DNA from: Stromatinia cepivora
Lineage: Eukaryota > Ascomycota > Leotiomycetes > Helotiales > Sclerotiniaceae
Assembly (NCBI GenBank): GCA_014898415.1
Contig: RCTD01000007.1
Location: 1,178,001 to 1,242,000 of the forward strand
DNA: 64,000 nucleotides
Direction of reading: 5' to 3'
The notes beneath the pieces are model-generated. The model worked only from the letters and a program-made list of their open reading frames with translations, did not search any database and had not been told where the DNA came from. Shown here piece after piece: positions 60,282 through 64,000 of the stretch. A program made the position numbers and the translations under genes. Position 1 is the first letter of the stretch. Each line of letters begins with the position of its first letter.

Positions 60282-63244
60282 CTATGAAACTTGTACAAAT
60301 CCTCTCTTCTTCTTACTCGATCCATCGTCCTCCTCCCAAGTTTCCTCATCGACATAATCCTTAGTTTTCATATCCTTGACTCTCTCTCCAACAATCTTCA
60401 AAGCCGCCAAATTAAATCCCATCTCATTCTTTTGTCTTTTTAAGCTCTTCCTTAGATTTTCTCTGATACCATCTAACATAGTCCTCATAGTCTTGCTTGC
60501 CACAATTTGTTTATGATGTGTTTTTAACATGAAAAATAATATTCGACATGTAAGTGGTATGTTCATCTCTTTTGTGGCGAATATATTTAAGAAAGTGAAG
60601 AGCATGGGGAGAGTGGAGAAAGGAAGGACGAGTAATGCATCGTGAAGAGCTGCCGCTTTGATTTTCTGGAGAGTATTAAGAACATGTCTTTCGGCGCTGA
60701 TATTACCGAGAGCCATGAAAAGGAGATTGCGGGCTGGAGCAGCAGTGTTGGGATTACTGGCTTTGGCGATCTCATATTCGGCCATTAGTTCCAGATCGAC
60801 GGTACCAATTTCGAGGGCTTCAACAATCTTTTCTCCGGCCATGAGAGTTTCGACTGTTTGTTTTCCGGCGGCACCAACTTCATTATCATCGCCTTCCTCG
60901 TTCTTATCAGGGTTCAGGGACGTTGTTAGAGTTGACTCGTATAATTCTTCCAGTTCCTTCTCCTTTTCTTCCTCGAGGAATATCTGCTCGTCCGTCCGTT
61001 CCCACACTCGGATGCTCTTATCGTGGCTTGCGCTAACAAAGAAGTCACCTGTTCGACTGACTGCCAAAGCCCAGATTTCACCGTGATGGCCATCTAATCT
61101 TTGGATCTGTTCGAATTTGTCGCCATCCCAGTACTTGATCATTTTATCCTTACTACTACTGAAGAAATGGTGTCCATTGCCGTCCTGGCTATGAGGAATA
61201 AACGCGACCTGTAAAATACTGTCTTGATGCCCAAAGAATGCTTTATGACAATCTCCGAAGTCAAGACCCCAGAGACGTATGTTTTTGTCGGCGGAGCAGG
61301 TGACGATGAGCTTGCTATCAAAGGAAATATCCATGCTAAGCACAGGTAACTTGTGACCATAAAGATTGAGGAAGAGCTTTAGAGAATCGACGAAGAACAC
61401 TTTGACAGTATTGTCCAAAAGAGCCACAGCTAATAGACGCGCGTCTGGTGAAAATCTCAAGCTCAAAATATCATCCGATACTTTCAAGGTCCTGGTATGA
61501 ACAAGTCGTAATTTTGGGGTCGTCCGTCTCGTTCCTGGAATTTCCTCCTGGAATACCTCAAAGTCCCAGAATTTGGCCGACTTATCTGCGCTTCCGGACA
61601 CAACAGAACGACCATCTGGATGGACATGTAAACTCCAAATGGCGCCTTCATGCGCTTTGATAGTCTCAAGCATAGCAGCTGAAGCTACATCAAATAATTC
61701 CAATTCACCTGATTTTGTTCCAACCACTACAATTTTGTCTCCTGGTAAAAATGCACAACATAGAGCATAACCACATTCGAAATTTCGTATGCAAGTTCTC
61801 GTCCGAACATTCCAGATCTTTAAACCGCCATTTGATGCTGATGCCAACATCCTGTCGTCCGAACTTAAAGCTAACGCTCGTATATCTGCTCTGTGACCTG
61901 GCATTTCGACCGATAGAGTTCTTGAATAATCTGGCATTTCCTCGCTCTTAGACTTCTTGCTCTTTTCCTTTGTGACTACCGTGTAGACTTCCAACTGATT
62001 GTTCGTAGTCGCTATAAGTAATTGTATGGATTTGGTGCCTTTAATGCGTATCCAATCTGCTGATCGAACTCTCCCACCCGTTCTAACGATAACGTATGGG
62101 ACAAAGAAATCTGTAATATCAGCAGTTGAAATATCTTCCACCTTCTCATCCGCCTCATCCACTTCCATAGCCGATTTGTCAGTGGCGGCCATCTTTTCTC
62201 TCCCCCTCCTGCGCTTTCTTGCTAAGCTCTTCTTTACTTCCTCCTCTGATCGTATTCTCCATATTTCAACCGATTTTTCCGAACCATGAACCGAAAAGTA
62301 GCCTAAGCGCGAGTGGAAACTAATCTCGAGTGCTCTGTCTTTCCCCTGACGGTGTAATATTCCTCTGCCCTGCAAATATCGAGCTTCAACTGCACCATTT
62401 ACTTGTTTCGACAATTTGCATAAACCAGCTGTATCAATAGACCACACCTTCATTTCACCGTCGTTTCCTGCCGTGATGCATCCGCTACCATCCGGTGAAG
62501 TGCCTAGAGCCCAGCATTCTCCATTTGTTTGAGCGACATGAGTTTCGATACAGTGCTGAGAAGTCATATCCCAGAGTTTGATGAGGGCGTCCTTGCCAGT
62601 AGTGAGAAGAAACCCCTCAAACGAACCACCGTCCTCCACATCGACTACTTCTTCATCTTCGCCAGATTCTTGTGGCGTCTCTGGTTGAATGAATTGGATT
62701 CCAGTAATCTGATCTTTGTGTCCTCTCAACTTGAACAAGCCAACCTCGGCGACCAGATCCCATACAATAACATCTGTGTCTCTTGAACCACTAGCCAATC
62801 GCACCCCTGATTTATCGAATGCCAGTGTAGTAATAGCAGATTTATGACCATTGAAGCTGACTATGACAGTTGCAATTTTCGAGTCCCATAATCGAATGCT
62901 ACCGTCCTCGTGTCCGACGGCGAAAATGTCTATGTCCGTTTTACTCTGCGCAATGGCTGAGACTTGAGATTTGCAATCATTGTCCCTCCACCGGCTCAAA
63001 AGTTCTCCTGTCTTTATTTCCCAACATAAGACCTCCTCATTAGCGGCCACTATAGCTCTTCCCGAACCTGTATTTCGACTCGAGACGCCAGCTCCATCTG
63101 TTGACCAAACAACATTTGAAGTACTTGAATTGACAAGACCAAATGATTTCGAATGCTCGTATTTTCTAGAGTTAAGCAGATTAGTAATTGATATTCAATA
63201 TCATTTTACTTCATTTTGAAGACTTACAAGTAAGACTTGACCAT
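60282..63244 (-). CDS. UTP12: U3 snoRNP WD40 protein Utp12/Dip2 (WDR3)
   Basis: Exon 1 is 63244-63228 (17 nt, MVKSYL start) and exon 2 is 63165-60282; the 62-nt intron is GTAAGT...CTCTAG. Total about 966 residues, close to yeast Dip2 (943). The N-terminus reads MVKSYLKYEHSKSFGLV and ANEEVLCWEIKTGELLSRW, typical of the family. Two seven-bladed WD40 propellers follow (for example SGSRDTDVIVWDL, SGSADKSAKFWDF, SASHDKSIRVWER). The C-terminal Utp12 domain lies at about 820-935. It is a UTP-B subcomplex member of the small-subunit processome, acting in nucleolar 18S rRNA processing. A Lys/Arg-rich insert near residues 320-345 (KKSLARKRRRGREK) is a likely nuclear or nucleolar signal. Essential in yeast. 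Confidence 0.96.
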
Positions 63245-63558
63245 ATTTACAATCTGGCGCAAAAGTAAATAGTTCAAGAACTTTTTTTTCTGAGCTTTGC
63301 GATAAAATCGATAAAATTCCTTAGTGCTTGCCGATAAGCATGGGTTGTCGAGCTTGTAAAAGCAGCAGTCGAATGAATGTCTCTTTCAATCAAAGAGACA
63401 GTATTTATCATGCCGCTTGAACTTATAAGCTAAACCGTCCGCCCCACGTCGTCAGCCCCCCGAACCTACAACACAACAGGTAGAGAGCAGTAGCTTGAAT
63501 TCGATAGTAACTGGAAAGTATCACACGAGGGTTACAAGTCTTTCCTCCCACCACCAAA
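63245..63558. promoter_or_regulatory. Divergent promoter between UTP12 and ARPC2
   Basis: The two start codons are 314 bases apart on opposite strands, so regulatory sites must be shared or interleaved here. An inverted pair, TGTCTCTTTCAATCAAAGAGACA, is centred near 63390. No TATA box is evident. Confidence 0.6.
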
Positions 63559-64000
63559 ATGCTTCTTCTCGATTATCAAAATGTACTCATTCAATCCGTA
63601 CTCACGGACAGGTTTTCAGGGTTTGTATAAACCAGAATCCTTTATGCTTAACTTAACTAATTCAAGCCAGAGCACCACCAGTGAACATTGACCAGACGGT
63701 AGCCGATTTCGATGGTGTTACTTTCCACATCTCCACCCCTGAATCAAAGACCAAAATCCTCGTTTCCATACAAGTTAAATGCTATGATGAGCTTCTGCGA
63801 TACGGCGCTCAGCAGGTTCTTGAGCGGGAATACGGTCCATATGTTGTTGCACCGGAAAGTGGTTACAATTTCTCAGTGCAGATTGATTTGGAAAGTCTGC
63901 CAGAAGAGAAGGGTGAGAATTCCAGTAATCAATGTATGGCATATACTAAAATCCTTTACCTATAGAAGCACGAGATGATTTGATTAGACGCATATCTCTA
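63559..64000 (+). CDS. ARPC2: Arp2/3 complex subunit 2 (ARPC2/Arc35), 5' part
   Basis: Exon 1 is 63559-63620 (MLLLDYQNVLIQSVLTDRFS), exon 2 is 63671-63912, and exon 3 from 63966 runs off the window. Introns GTTTGT...GCCAG and GTGAGA...TATAG keep frame; exon 3 continues EARDDLIRRISL. The sequence VADFDGVTFHISTPESKTKI and QVLEREYGPYVV is characteristic of p34-Arc/ARPC2, which with ARPC4 forms the structural core of the Arp2/3 complex that nucleates branched actin at endocytic patches. About 113 residues are visible of the roughly 320 usual. The exon 1 end must lie at 63620, because reading on gives a frameshift. Confidence 0.95.

Overview
This is a filamentous ascomycete chromosome segment. The evidence is short GT-AG introns (about 49 to 240 nt), proline- and serine-rich fungal proteins, and a long AT-rich block whose repeats differ almost only by C-to-T and G-to-A changes, the signature of repeat-induced point mutation (RIP). 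A Leotiomycete such as Botrytis, Sclerotinia or Monilinia is my guess from protein style; I have not searched for matches.

Layout. (1) 1-6.6 kb, gene-bearing: a conserved fungal coiled-coil protein, an APH/ACAD10-type phosphotransferase with four exons, and a doubtful broken minus-strand gene next to the repeat block. (2) 6.8-7.1 kb, a T/A microsatellite. (3) 7.1-38.6 kb, an almost gene-free AT-rich block made of nested, RIP-degraded LTR retrotransposons. (4) 38.9-64 kb, dense genes: a small secreted Cys-rich protein, a thioredoxin-transglutaminase fusion, a CYSTM protein, a short unrecognised three-exon gene, a single-pass membrane protein, a large homeobox/C2H2 regulator, an F-box protein, two coiled-coil loci (one with an in-frame stop), the U3 snoRNP protein Utp12/Dip2, and the start of Arp2/3 subunit ARPC2, which leaves the window.

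The repeat block can be resolved by eye. Element H (LTRs 7113-7260 and 21992-22902) was entered by Gypsy element A (11601-21064, target duplication GTAAT), which was entered by the small element B (14300-16350) exactly at the reverse-transcriptase YLDD motif. The right LTR of H is split by solo LTR S (22091-22847). Next comes plus-strand Copia remnant C (23169 to about 31890). It holds tandem repeats, the non-autonomous LTR element D (26888-28693, AAAAT) and solo LTR E (28932-31275, TATAG), which itself holds the gag-only element F (29042-30716, AATAG). Minus-strand Copia element G (31966-37422, CTTTT) follows, then one more LTR fragment.

The most unusual item is a RIP-damaged antisense ORF (19930 to 19316, minus) carried by Gypsy element A between pol and the 3' LTR. 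I see no CRISPR array, no rRNA and no convincing tRNA. All homology calls were made by reading translations, without a database.
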